Source of the DNA: an uncultured Ruminobacter sp.
GTDB taxonomy: Bacteria; Pseudomonadota; Gammaproteobacteria; Enterobacterales; Succinivibrionaceae
Reading direction: 5' to 3'
Assembly (NCBI GenBank): GCA_902764345.1
Contig: CACWVT010000018.1
Coordinates: forward strand, 1 to 32,649
DNA length: 32,649 nucleotides
In this document: positions 7,818 to 17,269 of the stretch, piece after piece
Layout of the letters: the number at the start of each line of letters is the position of its first letter
Position numbering within the stretch: the first letter of the stretch is position 1
Notes under the pieces: generated by a model
Told to the model about the DNA's origin: nothing
The model's database searches: none
What the model saw: only the letters and a program-made list of their open reading frames with translations
Made by a program: the position numbers and the translations under genes

Positions 7818-8498
7818 TTACAATAATTTTAATTTGTTATTTCTGTTGGTTAATGCTGTTCTAATAGATTCAAACATTGAATTATAATCAGCCTGTTTAC
7901 CTGCTTTAATCTGATTTACTATATCGGCAACGGTGTTGCGGATCTCCTGCTCATACTCATATACTTCCGGTCTGGAGGCTGTCGGGCTGGTTCTGATGAT
8001 GTCCGCCAGCTGATTCAGCTTTTTTTTCTGTTCCTGATCAGTAAACAGGTTGGATACGCTTTGGAGATCAAAAGCAATGGTTCTCATGTTGCAACTGTCC
8101 AGAGACTGTTGAGCAATCATGTCTGCTGCGTTTTTATTTGCGAGCATGTATGTGAGTGTGGCTGCTGCTTCAATCATAAGAAGCACCAGCATTATAAGGA
8201 ATGTCTGAACCCCGAAAGACTCCGGATTAATAAACATAATCAAGAACCCGACAATGAATATTACGACAAATCCCAATGAGGTCGTCAGGTAGACCACATA
8301 GTTCGCCGCCTCCGTATTTTTCTCCTTTGGTTTAAAATAAGGAAGCATTATCATCACGATGTAGGACAGGTTAACAAATAAGCACGATATCCAGGCTGCT
8401 GCATGCATATCGGCAGAAAGTACGGTTACCAAAAATACAACGTTGAACGTTATGGGAAACACCATCTTTAATAGTGTTGAAATAATTTTAGAATTCAT
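7818..8498 (-). CDS. four-TM membrane protein of the SPFH operon
   Basis: This 226-residue protein has four hydrophobic segments within residues about 8-120 (around 8-28, 35-55, 70-90 and 96-118), then a cytoplasmic helical tail of about 105 residues. The tail includes Gln/Lys-rich and Glu-rich stretches that could form a coiled coil. It resembles no enzyme family I can name. Its place between an SPFH protein and a zinc-ribbon membrane protein points to a shared membrane complex. The ribosome site is weak, and the gene is 46 bases after the SPFH stop, so translation may rely on coupling. Confidence 0.65.
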   Translation of the reverse strand: MNSKIISTLLKMVFPITFNVVFLVTVLSADMHAAAWISCLFVNLSYIVMIMLPYFKPKEKNTEAANYVVYLTTSLGFVVIFIVGFLIMFINPESFGVQTFLIMLVLLMIEAAATLTYMLANKNAADMIAQQSLDSCNMRTIAFDLQSVSNLFTDQEQKKKLNQLADIIRTSPTASRPEVYEYEQEIRNTVADIVNQIKAGKQADYNSMFESIRTALTNRNNKLKLL

Positions 8499-8544
8499 AT
8501 TTTGTGCTTATATTTAAAATACCAAAACAGTAACGCCTAAATAA

Positions 8545-9669
8545 CTACATATTGGCAAGAATATTCTTTTTTACTGCGTCATATTCTTCCTGTTCAATCA
8601 GGCCTGCATCAAGCATTTTTTTGAGCTTGGCCAGCTTTTCAAAAGGATCCTCCGCAGATGAGTCTGTTTTTGGTGTTGAACTGTTGCCGGGCACGGCTGA
8701 GGCCGACTGAGATTCTTGAACCGTGGCCATGCCGCTAAATATTCCCTTTGATATTTCTCCGATTACGCTTCCCGCAGCCATTCCCATGCCCAGACCTGCA
8801 CCTGCACCGGCAAGACCGCCACTGTTTGGATTATTGGCTATATTCTGAATGATTTCCATGCCTTTAACAAGACGGTAATTATCGCCAAGAATATTCAGTT
8901 CACGTGAGCGGACATATGCGTCTTCAAGTTTCTGACGGTTTGGATCGTCATCAGGTATATCGAGTGCGTGAATGTTAAATGACTGCAGATTCAGACCGTA
9001 GTCTTCAAGAATCTGGGCAATTACAGGTGTTAGTACGTTTGCGAATTCTTCGAGTCTGGAACAGACACCGAGAATTTCCTCATGTGAATTTTTAAGAGCG
9101 GTTGCAATGGCTGATTTAATTTTCTGTTGGAATTGTGAGTAGAAATAATAATCCAGATCTTCCGGAGTAAATTCTCTTACATTACCGCTCAGTTTTGATA
9201 TGAAGAGACCTGCGTTGCCTACTGTAACCTTGTATGACCCTCTTCCTCTCACAGAAGTTTGCAGGGCCTGGACGGGGTCGCGCAACTGGATTGGAGAATC
9301 AGTACCCCAAAGAATTTCATTGCTTAACGCTTTTCTGACAAAGTAGATTTCTGATGTGTAGACAGACTGGCCTCCGCTTAGAAGGTTTCTGAGATTGCTG
9401 AGAAATGGGTAATTTTCAGTGCTTAGTTCGTATCGTCCGTTGTCAAACTCCTGAACAATTTCTCCGTTCTTGATGAATATTGCTGACTCACCGGGATTTA
9501 CAATCAGAACAGAATTTGTATTGAAATCCATCACTGGGGACTTCCATATCAGGAGATTTGGAGAGCCTTCATTGGCTATTGCATTCAGAATATGAACCTG
9601 CGAAGTGGATCTGACTGAACCACTATTCTGGGGGGCATTTGCGCCTCTATTCATACTAAATATTGACAT
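8545..9669 (-). CDS. SPFH-domain protein with C-terminal SHOCT domain (YdjI/virion-core-like)
   Basis: This first gene of a three-gene minus-strand operon encodes 374 residues. Residues about 60-245 match the SPFH (stomatin/prohibitin/flotillin) group known as 'virion core protein'/YdjI: an opening 'ILIWKSP'-like strand, a Gly-Glu-x-Ala-Ile-Phe segment, and the later helical region. A Gly/Ala-rich stretch near 285-305 follows, and the last 35 residues form a SHOCT motif (Leu-x-Lys-Leu-Lys-x-Met-Leu-Asp-x-Gly-Leu-Ile-x-x-x-Glu-Tyr). In Bacillus, YdjI recruits PspA to membranes together with YdjG and YdjH. No PspA gene is in this operon. AGGT upstream of the ATG supports the start. Confidence 0.8.
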   Translation of the reverse strand: MSIFSMNRGANAPQNSGSVRSTSQVHILNAIANEGSPNLLIWKSPVMDFNTNSVLIVNPGESAIFIKNGEIVQEFDNGRYELSTENYPFLSNLRNLLSGGQSVYTSEIYFVRKALSNEILWGTDSPIQLRDPVQALQTSVRGRGSYKVTVGNAGLFISKLSGNVREFTPEDLDYYFYSQFQQKIKSAIATALKNSHEEILGVCSRLEEFANVLTPVIAQILEDYGLNLQSFNIHALDIPDDDPNRQKLEDAYVRSRELNILGDNYRLVKGMEIIQNIANNPNSGGLAGAGAGLGMGMAAGSVIGEISKGIFSGMATVQESQSASAVPGNSSTPKTDSSAEDPFEKLAKLKKMLDAGLIEQEEYDAVKKNILANM

Positions 9670-9929
9670 TTACGATACCTAAAATAATAAAATGAGAAAT
9701 CCTAATAACAAGAATTATTCGGTGCTTTAGTTTCGACATGCTATATGGTCTGTAACATCTGATGCATGGAATATCCGTTAAAAAGAGTCAGAGATTCTAC
9801 GTTCAGCTGTATGATTTTATAGTTAATGGTGACTATATTTCGAATGTATGGCTTTTAAATGTATTATTTTTGTTATTTAAATCTCACATATACAAAAAAT
9901 TATTATAAAAATAGGTTTTTATGCTTCGT
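9670..9929. other. AT-rich promoter region of the SPFH operon
   Basis: This spacer must carry the promoter for the SPFH operon reading left. It is very AT-rich, and I could not pick a promoter with both boxes at good spacing. No gene is visible. Confidence 0.4.
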
Positions 9930-9967
9930 TTTTAAACAAAGAGACCGGAACTTTCGTTCCGGTCTCT
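9930..9967 (-). terminator. terminator of the his operon
   Basis: A perfect 12-bp stem (AGAGACCGGAAC / GTTCCGGTCTCT, 9940-9951 with 9956-9967) with a TTTC loop is followed, on the minus strand, by TTTGTTT. It lies 77 bases after the hisIE stop. Confidence 0.85.
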
Positions 9968-10043
9968 GATTACCTAAGATCTGACAAAATCCTTAAAAAC
10001 CGTGCCTGAATTAAATGTCATCAGGTGCGGTTCACGGCAGATT

Positions 10044-10598
10044 TTATTCATGGCTGCAGTCGCAGCTCTGTCTGAACAGTGCGTCAATGTCTCTTAATGA
10101 GATGCCTTTCTGCTTCAGAGCACCGAGTACGCTCTTGAGCAGGTCTGCGGCATTCTCTCTGGTGCTGTCCGCATTGAACTTTGACAGAAGCTTTGCGATG
10201 TCGCCTTCTGTAACTTCAGCAGCTTCAGGATTGAATACGGCAATGTTTGAAGCTTCGAGAGGCAGGTGTCCGTCAAAGCAGCTTTCAGTGCCGCGGTGAC
10301 AGGTAGGGCCAATAGGATCTGCCGCAATAAGCAGACAGTCATTGTCACAGTCTGCGGTTATGGCCTTCAGATTAAGATAATGACGTGATTCCTCACCCTT
10401 GGTCCAAAGTCTCTGCTTCGTACGGCTGTAGAATGTTACCTTGCCGATTTCCAGAGTCTTATCAAGGGCTTCAGGATTCATGAAACCCTGCATGAGCACA
10501 ACACCGGAACGGTAATTTTGCACGATAACGGGAATCTGGTTGTTAACCTTCTTCCAGTCAAGATCTTCCGGTTTAAAATTTAAGGTATAGTTAGTCAC
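10044..10598 (-). CDS. hisI: HisIE: phosphoribosyl-AMP cyclohydrolase with decayed PR-ATP pyrophosphatase domain
   Basis: The N-terminal HisI domain (about residues 1-115) looks intact: Trp-Thr-Lys-Gly-Glu-Glu-Ser, Asp-Cys-Asp-Asn-Asp and the zinc-binding Gly-Pro-Thr-Cys-His. It opens the ring of phosphoribosyl-AMP. The C-terminal HisE domain, which should first remove pyrophosphate from phosphoribosyl-ATP, is shortened to about 65 residues. Its first helices are gone, the family Gly-Glu-Glu-x-x-Glu reads Thr-Glu-Gly-Asp-Ile-Ala, and the Glu-x-x-Asp partner reads Asn-Ala-Ala-Asp. The tail (Ala-Asp-Leu-Leu ... Gly-Ile-Ser-Leu-Arg-Asp-Ile) still aligns with HisE. Total length is 184 against about 200 in E. 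coli. The gene overlaps hisF by 8 bases. Confidence 0.88.
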   Translation of the reverse strand: MTNYTLNFKPEDLDWKKVNNQIPVIVQNYRSGVVLMQGFMNPEALDKTLEIGKVTFYSRTKQRLWTKGEESRHYLNLKAITADCDNDCLLIAADPIGPTCHRGTESCFDGHLPLEASNIAVFNPEAAEVTEGDIAKLLSKFNADSTRENAADLLKSVLGALKQKGISLRDIDALFRQSCDCSHE

Positions 10599-11364
10599 GA
10601 ACGATTACTCCTTCATTTCTGAGGTAGTCCTTCAGTTCAGGGATGTGAATCAGGCCCTTGTGGAATACGGATGCTGCAAGACAGCCGTCGCATTCCGCTT
10701 CCTTAAAGCCGTCCCTGAAGTGAGACATTTCACCGGCACCGCCGGAGGCGATGAGAGGCACGTGGGCAAGGCTTCTGATAAGCTTAAGCTGCTTCAGGTC
10801 ATATCCCTTGCGCATGCCGTCCTGATTCATCATGTTAAGTACGATTTCACCGCATCCGCATTCCTGAACCTTTTCCACCCATTCAGGAGTGGTCCACTTG
10901 GTGATAAGGGTTCTGTTTACGTCACCGGTATACTGCTTAACGAGATAACGGTCGGTGGCTTCGTCGTAGTATGAGTCGATACCGCAGACAACGCACTGAA
11001 CACCGAATCTGTCGGCGAGTCTGGTAATTAAGGTCGGATCGGCTAGGGCAGGTGAGTTGATTGAAATCTTGTCTGCACCGTATTCCAGAATTCTTGCTGC
11101 ATCCTCAACACTCTTGATACCGCCGGCAACGCAGAAAGGAATATTGATTACCTCGGCGATTTTACGTACCCAGCTCTTGTCCACGACGCGGGCATCGCTT
11201 GATGCGGTGATATCATAGAATACCAGTTCGTCAGCACCTTCGTCGGCGTAGCGCTTTGCCAGCTCAACGATGCCGCCCATAACCTCATGATTTCTGAACT
11301 GAACTCCCTTTACTACAACGCCGTCTTTAACGTCGAGACACGGAATTATGCGTTTGGCCAGCAT
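10591..11364 (-). CDS. hisF: imidazole glycerol phosphate synthase subunit HisF (cyclase)
   Basis: HisF uses ammonia from HisH to convert PRFAR into imidazole glycerol phosphate and AICAR. The (beta-alpha)8 barrel begins [11 protein letters not shown], with catalytic Asp11, and the second catalytic Asp is in the Cys-Gly-Ile-Asp-Ser segment near residue 130. Phosphate-binding Gly-rich loops (Ala-Gly-Gly-Ile and Ala-Ser-Gly-Gly-Ala-Gly) are present. The length of 257 residues is normal. It overlaps hisA by 19 bases and hisI by 8, indicating coupled translation. Confidence 0.96.
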   Translation of the reverse strand: MLAKRIIPCLDVKDGVVVKGVQFRNHEVMGGIVELAKRYADEGADELVFYDITASSDARVVDKSWVRKIAEVINIPFCVAGGIKSVEDAARILEYGADKISINSPALADPTLITRLADRFGVQCVVCGIDSYYDEATDRYLVKQYTGDVNRTLITKWTTPEWVEKVQECGCGEIVLNMMNQDGMRKGYDLKQLKLIRSLAHVPLIASGGAGEMSHFRDGFKEAECDGCLAASVFHKGLIHIPELKDYLRNEGVIVRD

Positions 11365-12086
11365 GTTACAGCCTCCTTGACAGTGAATTTGCCTTCAAGC
11401 AGTGAACGGCCGATGATAATGCCTGCGGCACCGCTGTCGCGAACTGCGGCAACGTCATCAAGGCTGCCGATGCCGCCTGATGCCAGAAAATCAATGTGAG
11501 GGAACAGATTGTGCAGATCCCTGTAAAGTTCTACGTTAGATCCCTTCAGGGTACCGTCACGAGAGATGTCGGTACAGAGCACGTATTTCAGACCTACCTC
11601 AGCGAAGTCCTTAATAAGGTCCTCGATGGTTACGGCACTGTTTTCCTGCCAGCCCTTGATGGCAATGAATCTTTTGCCGGTGGCAGGATCAATGTTTATG
11701 TCGAGGGCGAGAACGATGTGTTCGGCACCGAATTTGCGGAACCAGTCCTTTGCCATCTTAGGATCCTTAACGGCTGCTGAGCCTACGACGACGCGTTCAG
11801 CACCGATGCCCAGCAGATCCTCAACATCCTTTTCGGTACGGATGCCGCCGCCGATTTCAACCGGTACTGGGGTGTTTCTGATGAGTTCGGAAATAACGCC
11901 AAGCTGTCTCTTGGAGGTATCCTTGGCACCGTCAAGGTCTACAAGGTGCAGGAATTTTGCACCTTCATTAACATAGAGATCGAAACGTTCCTGTGGATCG
12001 GCATCGTATTCGGTCTTGCGTGAGTAATCGCCCTGATAAAGACGGACAACCTTGCCGCCTATAAGGTCAATTGCAGGTATAATCAT
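11346..12086 (-). CDS. hisA: ProFAR isomerase HisA
   Basis: HisA isomerises the ribose of ProFAR to give PRFAR. The 246-residue barrel has the start Met-Ile-Ile-Pro-Ala-Ile-Asp-Leu with catalytic Asp7, the second catalytic Asp in Leu-Ala-Leu-Asp-Ile-Asn, and phosphate loops Ile-Gly-Gly-Gly-Ile-Arg and Ala-Ser-Gly-Gly-Ile-Gly. It is related to HisF by ancient duplication. Its end overlaps hisF by 19 bases; the start is 11 bases after the hisH stop. Confidence 0.96.
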   Translation of the reverse strand: MIIPAIDLIGGKVVRLYQGDYSRKTEYDADPQERFDLYVNEGAKFLHLVDLDGAKDTSKRQLGVISELIRNTPVPVEIGGGIRTEKDVEDLLGIGAERVVVGSAAVKDPKMAKDWFRKFGAEHIVLALDINIDPATGKRFIAIKGWQENSAVTIEDLIKDFAEVGLKYVLCTDISRDGTLKGSNVELYRDLHNLFPHIDFLASGGIGSLDDVAAVRDSGAAGIIIGRSLLEGKFTVKEAVTCWPNA

Positions 12087-12097
12087 GTCGTGTTCTC

Positions 12098-12712
12098 CTA
12101 GAGGTCAAGGAAGTTTTTAAGAAGTTTATGGCCGATAGGACCTGATTTCTCAGGGTGGAACTGGGTTCCGAAGAAATTATCCCTGTTCACAACGGCGGAG
12201 AAGGTCTGTCCGTATGTGGTGGTGGCAGCAGTATGTCCGGTTACGTCCAGTGCGTAGGAGTGAACGTAATAGAAATATGAACCGCTCGGAATGTCCTTGA
12301 AGAGAGGGCATGAACCGTCGTGATCAACCTGATCCCAGCCCATGTGCGGAAGCACCAGTCCGGGAACCTTCATAAGGCGGACGCCGCCGTCAACTATGCC
12401 GAGACATTTAACCGCATCAGTTCCCTGACTCATGCTTTCTTCGGAGAAACCGGCCAGCATCTGCATGCCGAGACAGATACCGAGAAGCGGCTGGTGAACA
12501 TTAACAATCAGATCGTCAAGGTGTCTTTCCCTGATTGATTTCATGGCTGCAACAGCAGAGCCCACACCGGGGAGAATAAGCTTGTCGGCATTTCTGATGT
12601 CACTTTCCCTGGCGCTGATGATGCAGTCTGCATCAAGTCGGTTCATGGCAAACAGTACTGATGAGAGGTTGGCTACTCCGGTGTCGATTATGGTTACTTT
12701 TTGTTTGCTCAT
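12098..12712 (-). CDS. hisH: imidazole glycerol phosphate synthase subunit HisH (glutaminase)
   Basis: HisH is a class I glutamine amidotransferase that supplies ammonia to HisF. The triad is complete: Cys80 in Gly-Ile-Cys-Leu-Gly-Met-Gln, and His186 and Glu188 in Gln-Phe-His-Pro-Glu-Lys-Ser. The oxyanion motif Pro-Gly-Val-Gly near residues 48-51 is present. Length is 204 residues. Its ATG shares one base with the hisB stop (TAATG), a typical coupled junction. Confidence 0.96.
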   Translation of the reverse strand: MSKQKVTIIDTGVANLSSVLFAMNRLDADCIISARESDIRNADKLILPGVGSAVAAMKSIRERHLDDLIVNVHQPLLGICLGMQMLAGFSEESMSQGTDAVKCLGIVDGGVRLMKVPGLVLPHMGWDQVDHDGSCPLFKDIPSGSYFYYVHSYALDVTGHTAATTTYGQTFSAVVNRDNFFGTQFHPEKSGPIGHKLLKNFLDL

Positions 12713-13827
12713 TAAAGTACTCCTTTGCTTGAAGGAAGTTCGTTTCCTTCCTTTTTCAGAGCCATGCGCAGTGCTCTGCCGAAGGCTTTGAAGAGGGCTT
12801 CAACCTGATGATGGGTGTTGCCGGTGGTAACCTTCATGTGCAGTGTGAGACCCATGGCGTATGCCAGACTGTGGAAGAAATGCGGAACCATTTCTGTTGA
12901 GAGTTCTCCGACCTGCTGACGAACGAAGTCGGCATCACAGCTGAATACACAGTAAGGTCTTCCGGAAATATCCATGCAGGCATCAACAGGATGGTTCATG
13001 AGAGAATCATCAGGGAGACCGTCAAGTTTAGCCTCAACCTCATCCATGGCAACGGCAAAGCCGAATCTGCCGATGCCTCTCTTGTCACCGAGAGCCTGTC
13101 TCAGGGCAGAGCCGAGAGCAATGCCCACGTCTTCAACTGTATGGTGTTCGTCAACGTGAAGATCGCCTGTAGCCTTGAGCTTCATGGTGATGCCTCCGTG
13201 GGTGGCTATCTGATCCAGCATGTGGTCAAAGAAGCCGATTCCTGTGGAGATTTCGCTACCGCCACTGTGGTCAAGATCCACGAAAAGATCGATTTTGGTT
13301 TCATTGGTATTGCGTACCACGTGAGCCGTGCGCGGAATCTTTGTGAGTCGTTCGGCAATCGCAGTCCAGCTGTTTGTTTCCGGATTGTAGCGTTCTCCGC
13401 CGATACCCATGTTTTTGGCGAGTTCCATGTCGGTTTCACGGTCGCCGATGACGAAGCTGTGTTCCTTGTCCACTACTCCCGGTACCAGATACTTGCCGAG
13501 AAGTCCGGTTTTCGGCTTGCGGCAGGCACAGTTTTCATGCGGGAAATGAGGGCAGATGAGAACCTCTTCGAAGGTAACGCCTTCAGAAGCCAGAACGTCA
13601 AGCATCAGCTGATGCGGTCCCTTGAAGTTTTCGTATGGAAGGGAATCGGTGCCGAGACCGTCCTGATTTGTTACCATAACCAGCTTGTAGCCGGCATTCT
13701 GCAGAGTTTTAAGACTTGAGATTACGCGAGGCTCGAATTTGAGCTTTTCAAAAGAATCAACCTGCTTGTCAATGACAGGTTCTTCGATGATTGTACCGTC
13801 ACGGTCGATGAAAAGATATTTTTCCAT
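12712..13827 (-). CDS. hisB: HisB: histidinol-phosphatase / imidazoleglycerol-phosphate dehydratase
   Basis: This bifunctional 371-residue enzyme matches the enteric HisB fusion. The N-terminal HAD phosphatase half carries Asp8-Arg-Asp10-Gly-Thr and a zinc cluster (Cys-Pro-His ... Cys-Ala-Cys-Arg). The C-terminal dehydratase half carries both metal-binding repeats, His-His-Thr-Val-Glu-Asp and His-His-Gln-Val-Glu-Ala. It catalyses steps on either side of HisC. It is separated from hisC by an unusual structured 135-base spacer, but its own end overlaps hisH. GGAAAG lies a few bases before the ATG. Confidence 0.96.
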   Translation of the reverse strand: MEKYLFIDRDGTIIEEPVIDKQVDSFEKLKFEPRVISSLKTLQNAGYKLVMVTNQDGLGTDSLPYENFKGPHQLMLDVLASEGVTFEEVLICPHFPHENCACRKPKTGLLGKYLVPGVVDKEHSFVIGDRETDMELAKNMGIGGERYNPETNSWTAIAERLTKIPRTAHVVRNTNETKIDLFVDLDHSGGSEISTGIGFFDHMLDQIATHGGITMKLKATGDLHVDEHHTVEDVGIALGSALRQALGDKRGIGRFGFAVAMDEVEAKLDGLPDDSLMNHPVDACMDISGRPYCVFSCDADFVRQQVGELSTEMVPHFFHSLAYAMGLTLHMKVTTGNTHHQVEALFKAFGRALRMALKKEGNELPSSKGVL

Positions 13828-13962
13828 TGGCTTTCCACTGAACTGCGGGGCGGTTGCTTCGCCCCGCGATGTAAAAAATTAAAACCGGCGTGAAAATTCA
13901 TTTTCGGAGATGTTCTCCGGCAGAATCGTAATCACTGCGGAACACACGCCGGAAGTTACGGA
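13828..13962 (-). promoter_or_regulatory. structured hisC-hisB intercistronic element
   Basis: In transcription order the spacer folds into a closing stem CCGGCGTG / CACGCCGG (13945-13952 with 13885-13892) enclosing two smaller hairpins: CGGAGA / TCTCCG (13915-13920 with 13924-13929) and GAAAAT / ATTTTC near 13892-13906. The closing stem is followed by TTTTAATTTTTT (13873-13884), then a second GC-rich stem CGGGGCGA-side pair GCGGGGCG / CGCCCCGC (13845-13852 with 13860-13867), then the hisB ribosome site. This looks like an internal attenuator, processing site or pause element. All other his junctions are 11 bases or fewer or overlapping. Confidence 0.6.
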
Positions 13963-15039
13963 TTACTGCTTAATTGAATGAAATACGCTTAATACCTCAT
14001 TCATTTCTTCTTCGCTGCCGATTGTTATGCGTACGCAGTTCTGCAGTCTGGTCTTGGTGTGGAAGTCTCTCAGAATGATACCCTTGTCCGCACAGGCTTT
14101 GAAGAGGGCTTCTCCGTCCTTAAAGCGGATGAGGATATAGTTTGCATTTTCATAGAATACTTCCTGAACGAAGTCCAGCTTTTTCACCTCTTCCACGAAT
14201 CTGTCGCGGCGTTCCTTGAGTTCGGCAACCCTTTCCTTCATGATTGCAATACCATGAGTGCTGAGAGCCTGTACCGCTATCTGGGCAACAGGGTCGGCGA
14301 TAGGATAAGGATCGATAACCTTGAGCATCAGCTTGATTACTTCAGGATTTGCCAGGGTGAATCCGCAACGGATGCCTGCCAGTGCGAAGGCCTTTGACAG
14401 GGTGCGGGTTATCACCAGATGGTCATAATCCTTCATGAATTTTACCTTGGTGGCTTCTGGACAGAACTCAATGTATGCTTCGTCAACAACCACAAGGCAT
14501 CTGCCCTTTGTGAATTCCAGAATTTGGGTAAGCTTTTCATCATCAACGACATTACCGGTAGGGTTGTTTGGTGAACAGATGAAGATAACCTTGATGTTAT
14601 CACTGCCGTTTTCCACTGTGTTTCTGATGGCTTCAACATCCGGCTGGAAATCGTCGGCAGGCGGAACGTCAACTGTCTTTACGCCGGCGGTGTCCGCACT
14701 GATGGAGTACATGCCGTAGGTTGGGGGGCTGATGAGAATCGCATCCTTTCCTGGTTCGCAGAAGGTGCGTACCAGAAGACCGATTGATTCGTCACTGCCG
14801 CGGGATACCAGAATGTTTTCTTCGGCAACGCCTGAGTAGTCGGCGTAGGCTTCGATAACTTCAGGAGGCTGACATTCAGGATAGCGGTTAAGAGTGATTG
14901 ACTTCATCAGGAAGGTAGCACTCTTCGGAGCTTCGTTGGCATTAAGAAAGTTGTGTCCCTTTCCGCCGATGCGTCTGGCTGAGAGATAAGGGGTAAGCTG
15001 TCTTACCCTTTCCGTAGCAAGTTCAGTAATGGTACTCAT
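13963..15039 (-). CDS. hisC: histidinol-phosphate aminotransferase
   Basis: HisC is a PLP enzyme that transfers the amino group from glutamate to imidazole acetol phosphate. The fold-type I landmarks are present: Ser-Pro-Asn-Asn-Pro-Thr-Gly-Asn, Val-Val-Asp-Glu-Ala-Tyr, and the PLP lysine in Thr-Leu-Ser-Lys-Ala-Phe-Ala-Leu-Ala-Gly. The Arg-Gly-Ser-Asp-Glu cofactor loop is also seen. The 358-residue length is normal. It starts one base after the hisD stop. Confidence 0.96.
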   Translation of the reverse strand: MSTITELATERVRQLTPYLSARRIGGKGHNFLNANEAPKSATFLMKSITLNRYPECQPPEVIEAYADYSGVAEENILVSRGSDESIGLLVRTFCEPGKDAILISPPTYGMYSISADTAGVKTVDVPPADDFQPDVEAIRNTVENGSDNIKVIFICSPNNPTGNVVDDEKLTQILEFTKGRCLVVVDEAYIEFCPEATKVKFMKDYDHLVITRTLSKAFALAGIRCGFTLANPEVIKLMLKVIDPYPIADPVAQIAVQALSTHGIAIMKERVAELKERRDRFVEEVKKLDFVQEVFYENANYILIRFKDGEALFKACADKGIILRDFHTKTRLQNCVRITIGSEEEMNEVLSVFHSIKQ

Positions 15040-15040
15040 C

Positions 15041-16336
15041 TTATTTTGCTCCCCTGAGAATGTCCATACGGATGGTTACCGCTCTCTTGTGGGCGGTGAG
15101 GCCTTCCGCATCAGCCATGAGTTCAACGGTACGGCTGAGATTGGTTAAGCCTTCGGTTGTTGCTTCCTGCACGGTATAACGGCGCAGATAGTCGGCAAGT
15201 CCCAGTGATGAACAGGTCTTTGCATAGCCGTAGGTAGGCAGGGTGTGGTTGGTACCGCTGGCGTAGTCGCCAACTGATTCAGGAGTCCAGCCGCCGATGA
15301 AGATTGAACCTGCATTGCGCAGATAAGGCAGCAGGGCACGCGGTTCCTCTGTTTCCACAATCAGGTGTTCAGGAGCGTAGATGTTGGAGATTGCGCATGC
15401 TTCCTCAAGAGATTCGCAGACAATGGCGATACTCTTTTCCAGGGCTCTGTTGGCAATGTCCTTTCTGGAAAGTTCCTGCACCTGCTTTTCAACTTCGGCA
15501 ACAACTTCGCTTCCGTAGTTAGGATTAGTTGACAGAAGCACAACCTGTGAATCAGGACCGTGTTCAGCCTGTGACAGAAGGTCGGATGCCGCAAAAGCCG
15601 GATTGGCGGATTCATCAGCGATTACAAGAACTTCTGACGGGCCTGCAGGCATGTCGATTGCCGCACCGCGGAAATCAGCGCTTACCTGCTTCTTTGCTTC
15701 GGTCACGAATGAGTTGCCAGGTCCGAAAATCTTGTTAACCTTAGGCACGGTTTCGGTACCGTATGCCATTGCGGCAATGGCCTGAGCACCGCCGACGGTG
15801 TAGATGTCGTTAACGCCACAGAGGGTAGCGGCATAAACGATAGCATCTGATACCGGTGGAGGTGAACACAGAATCACCTTAGGGCATTCCGCAATCTGGG
15901 CTGGCACGGCAAGCATGAGCACGGTACTTACCAGCGGAGCGCTGCCGCCGGGTACGTACAGGCCGACGCTGTCAATAGGATGCGTGTGGAGTTCACAGGT
16001 AACGCCCGGTCTGGTGTTTACCACTACCGGAGCAGGTTTCTGAGCCCTGTGGAACATTGAAATGTTGTCATAGGCGTTTTTAAGGGCTGTCTTGAGCTCC
16101 GGATCCACTCTGTCACATGCTGATTTTATTTCATCAGCTGTAAGTTTAATATGATCAGATTCCAGACGATCAAACTTGCGGGAGTATTCCAGTAAGGCTT
16201 CGTCACCGCGGTTACGAATGTTGCTGATTATATCGGCAACAAGCTTGGCCTTACTGCCGTCATCGGCAGTGGCGGGACGGGTGAGTATGTCTACCCGTTC
16301 CTGTTCATTTAAATCTTTCCAGCTAACAATTTTCAT
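15041..16336 (-). CDS. hisD: histidinol dehydrogenase
   Basis: HisD performs the last two NAD-dependent oxidations of histidinol to histidine. Zinc ligands are in Leu-Leu-Ser-Gln-Ala-Glu-His-Gly-Pro-Asp, in Val-Gly-Asp-Tyr, and in Leu-Thr-Ala-His-Lys-Arg near the C-terminus. The catalytic Glu-His pair is in Tyr-Ala-Pro-Glu-His-Leu. The signature Ala-Gly-Pro-Ser-Glu-Val-Leu is present, and 431 residues is typical. It starts 4 bases after hisG. Confidence 0.96.
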   Translation of the reverse strand: MKIVSWKDLNEQERVDILTRPATADDGSKAKLVADIISNIRNRGDEALLEYSRKFDRLESDHIKLTADEIKSACDRVDPELKTALKNAYDNISMFHRAQKPAPVVVNTRPGVTCELHTHPIDSVGLYVPGGSAPLVSTVLMLAVPAQIAECPKVILCSPPPVSDAIVYAATLCGVNDIYTVGGAQAIAAMAYGTETVPKVNKIFGPGNSFVTEAKKQVSADFRGAAIDMPAGPSEVLVIADESANPAFAASDLLSQAEHGPDSQVVLLSTNPNYGSEVVAEVEKQVQELSRKDIANRALEKSIAIVCESLEEACAISNIYAPEHLIVETEEPRALLPYLRNAGSIFIGGWTPESVGDYASGTNHTLPTYGYAKTCSSLGLADYLRRYTVQEATTEGLTNLSRTVELMADAEGLTAHKRAVTIRMDILRGAK

Positions 16337-16340
16337 AATG

Positions 16341-17237
16341 TTACTTCAGCATCTTTTCAATAGGTAATACGAGGATTGAGCTTGCTCCGAGGGCCTTAAT
16401 CTTTTCCATGGTTTCCCAGAAGAGGGTTTCGGTGGAAACTACATGAATTGCCACGTGAGTGCTGTTACCTGCGAGCTCGAGAAGGGTTGGGTTCTCAGCA
16501 CCCGGAAGAAGGGCAGTGATTTCCTTAACCTTGTCCTTTGGAGCGTGAAGCATGATGTACTTGCTACCGTGAGCCTGAATCATGCCGTCAATACGTCTGA
16601 TGAGAGTATCGGCAATAGCCTGCTTTTCCGGATAGAGTTCCTGATCTCTCTGAATCAGTACGGCCTTTGACTTGTAAACTACCTGAACTTCCTTGAGACC
16701 GTTGGCTTCAAGGGTGGCACCTGAACTTACCAGGTCACAGATGGCATCGGCAAGACCTGCTCTAGGAGCAACTTCAACTGAACCGGTTAAAAGTACGTTC
16801 TTGAAGTTAACGCCCTGCTCGTCAAGGTAACGCTTGGTGAGGTTAGGGTAGGTGGTGGCAATCTTTAAGCCTTCAAGACTCTGAACACCCTTCCATTCCT
16901 GTTCAACAGGGATGGCGAGAGAAAGACGGCAGCCGCCGAAGTCAAGCTTGCGAACCTGCTTATATCCTACAGGAAGACCTTCCTGCTGACGTTCAAGCAT
17001 TGTTTCTTCAAGCACGTTTTCGCCTACAACACCCCAGTCAACAACATGGTCCATGATAAGACCTGGAATGTCGTCATCACGTACACGGAGAATGTCGATT
17101 TCCATGTTTTCAACGTGAGCGATGAGTCTGTCCTCGCGCTTGTTGATCTTTAAACCGCAGCTTTCTAAAAGTTCTGTGGTTTCAACACTGAGACGACCCT
17201 TTTTCTGCATGGCGATACGAAACTTTTTGTTAGACAT
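16341..17237 (-). CDS. hisG: ATP phosphoribosyltransferase, long form
   Basis: HisG starts the pathway by joining ATP to PRPP and is feedback-inhibited by histidine. At 298 residues it is the long form with a C-terminal regulatory domain, so no HisZ is needed. It keeps Lys-Lys-Gly-Arg-Leu near the N-terminus, Asp-Ile-Pro-Gly-Leu-Ile and the PRPP-binding region with [10 protein letters not shown]. It is the first structural gene after the leader and attenuator. Confidence 0.96.
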   Translation of the reverse strand: MSNKKFRIAMQKKGRLSVETTELLESCGLKINKREDRLIAHVENMEIDILRVRDDDIPGLIMDHVVDWGVVGENVLEETMLERQQEGLPVGYKQVRKLDFGGCRLSLAIPVEQEWKGVQSLEGLKIATTYPNLTKRYLDEQGVNFKNVLLTGSVEVAPRAGLADAICDLVSSGATLEANGLKEVQVVYKSKAVLIQRDQELYPEKQAIADTLIRRIDGMIQAHGSKYIMLHAPKDKVKEITALLPGAENPTLLELAGNSTHVAIHVVSTETLFWETMEKIKALGASSILVLPIEKMLK

Positions 17238-17269
17238 TTCAAATAACCCTCTTGTATGTCTGTATAATT

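Noticed and set aside
12991-13719. 242-codon plus-strand frame inside hisB
   Set aside because: It is antisense to a clear hisB with full catalytic motifs; no ribosome site.
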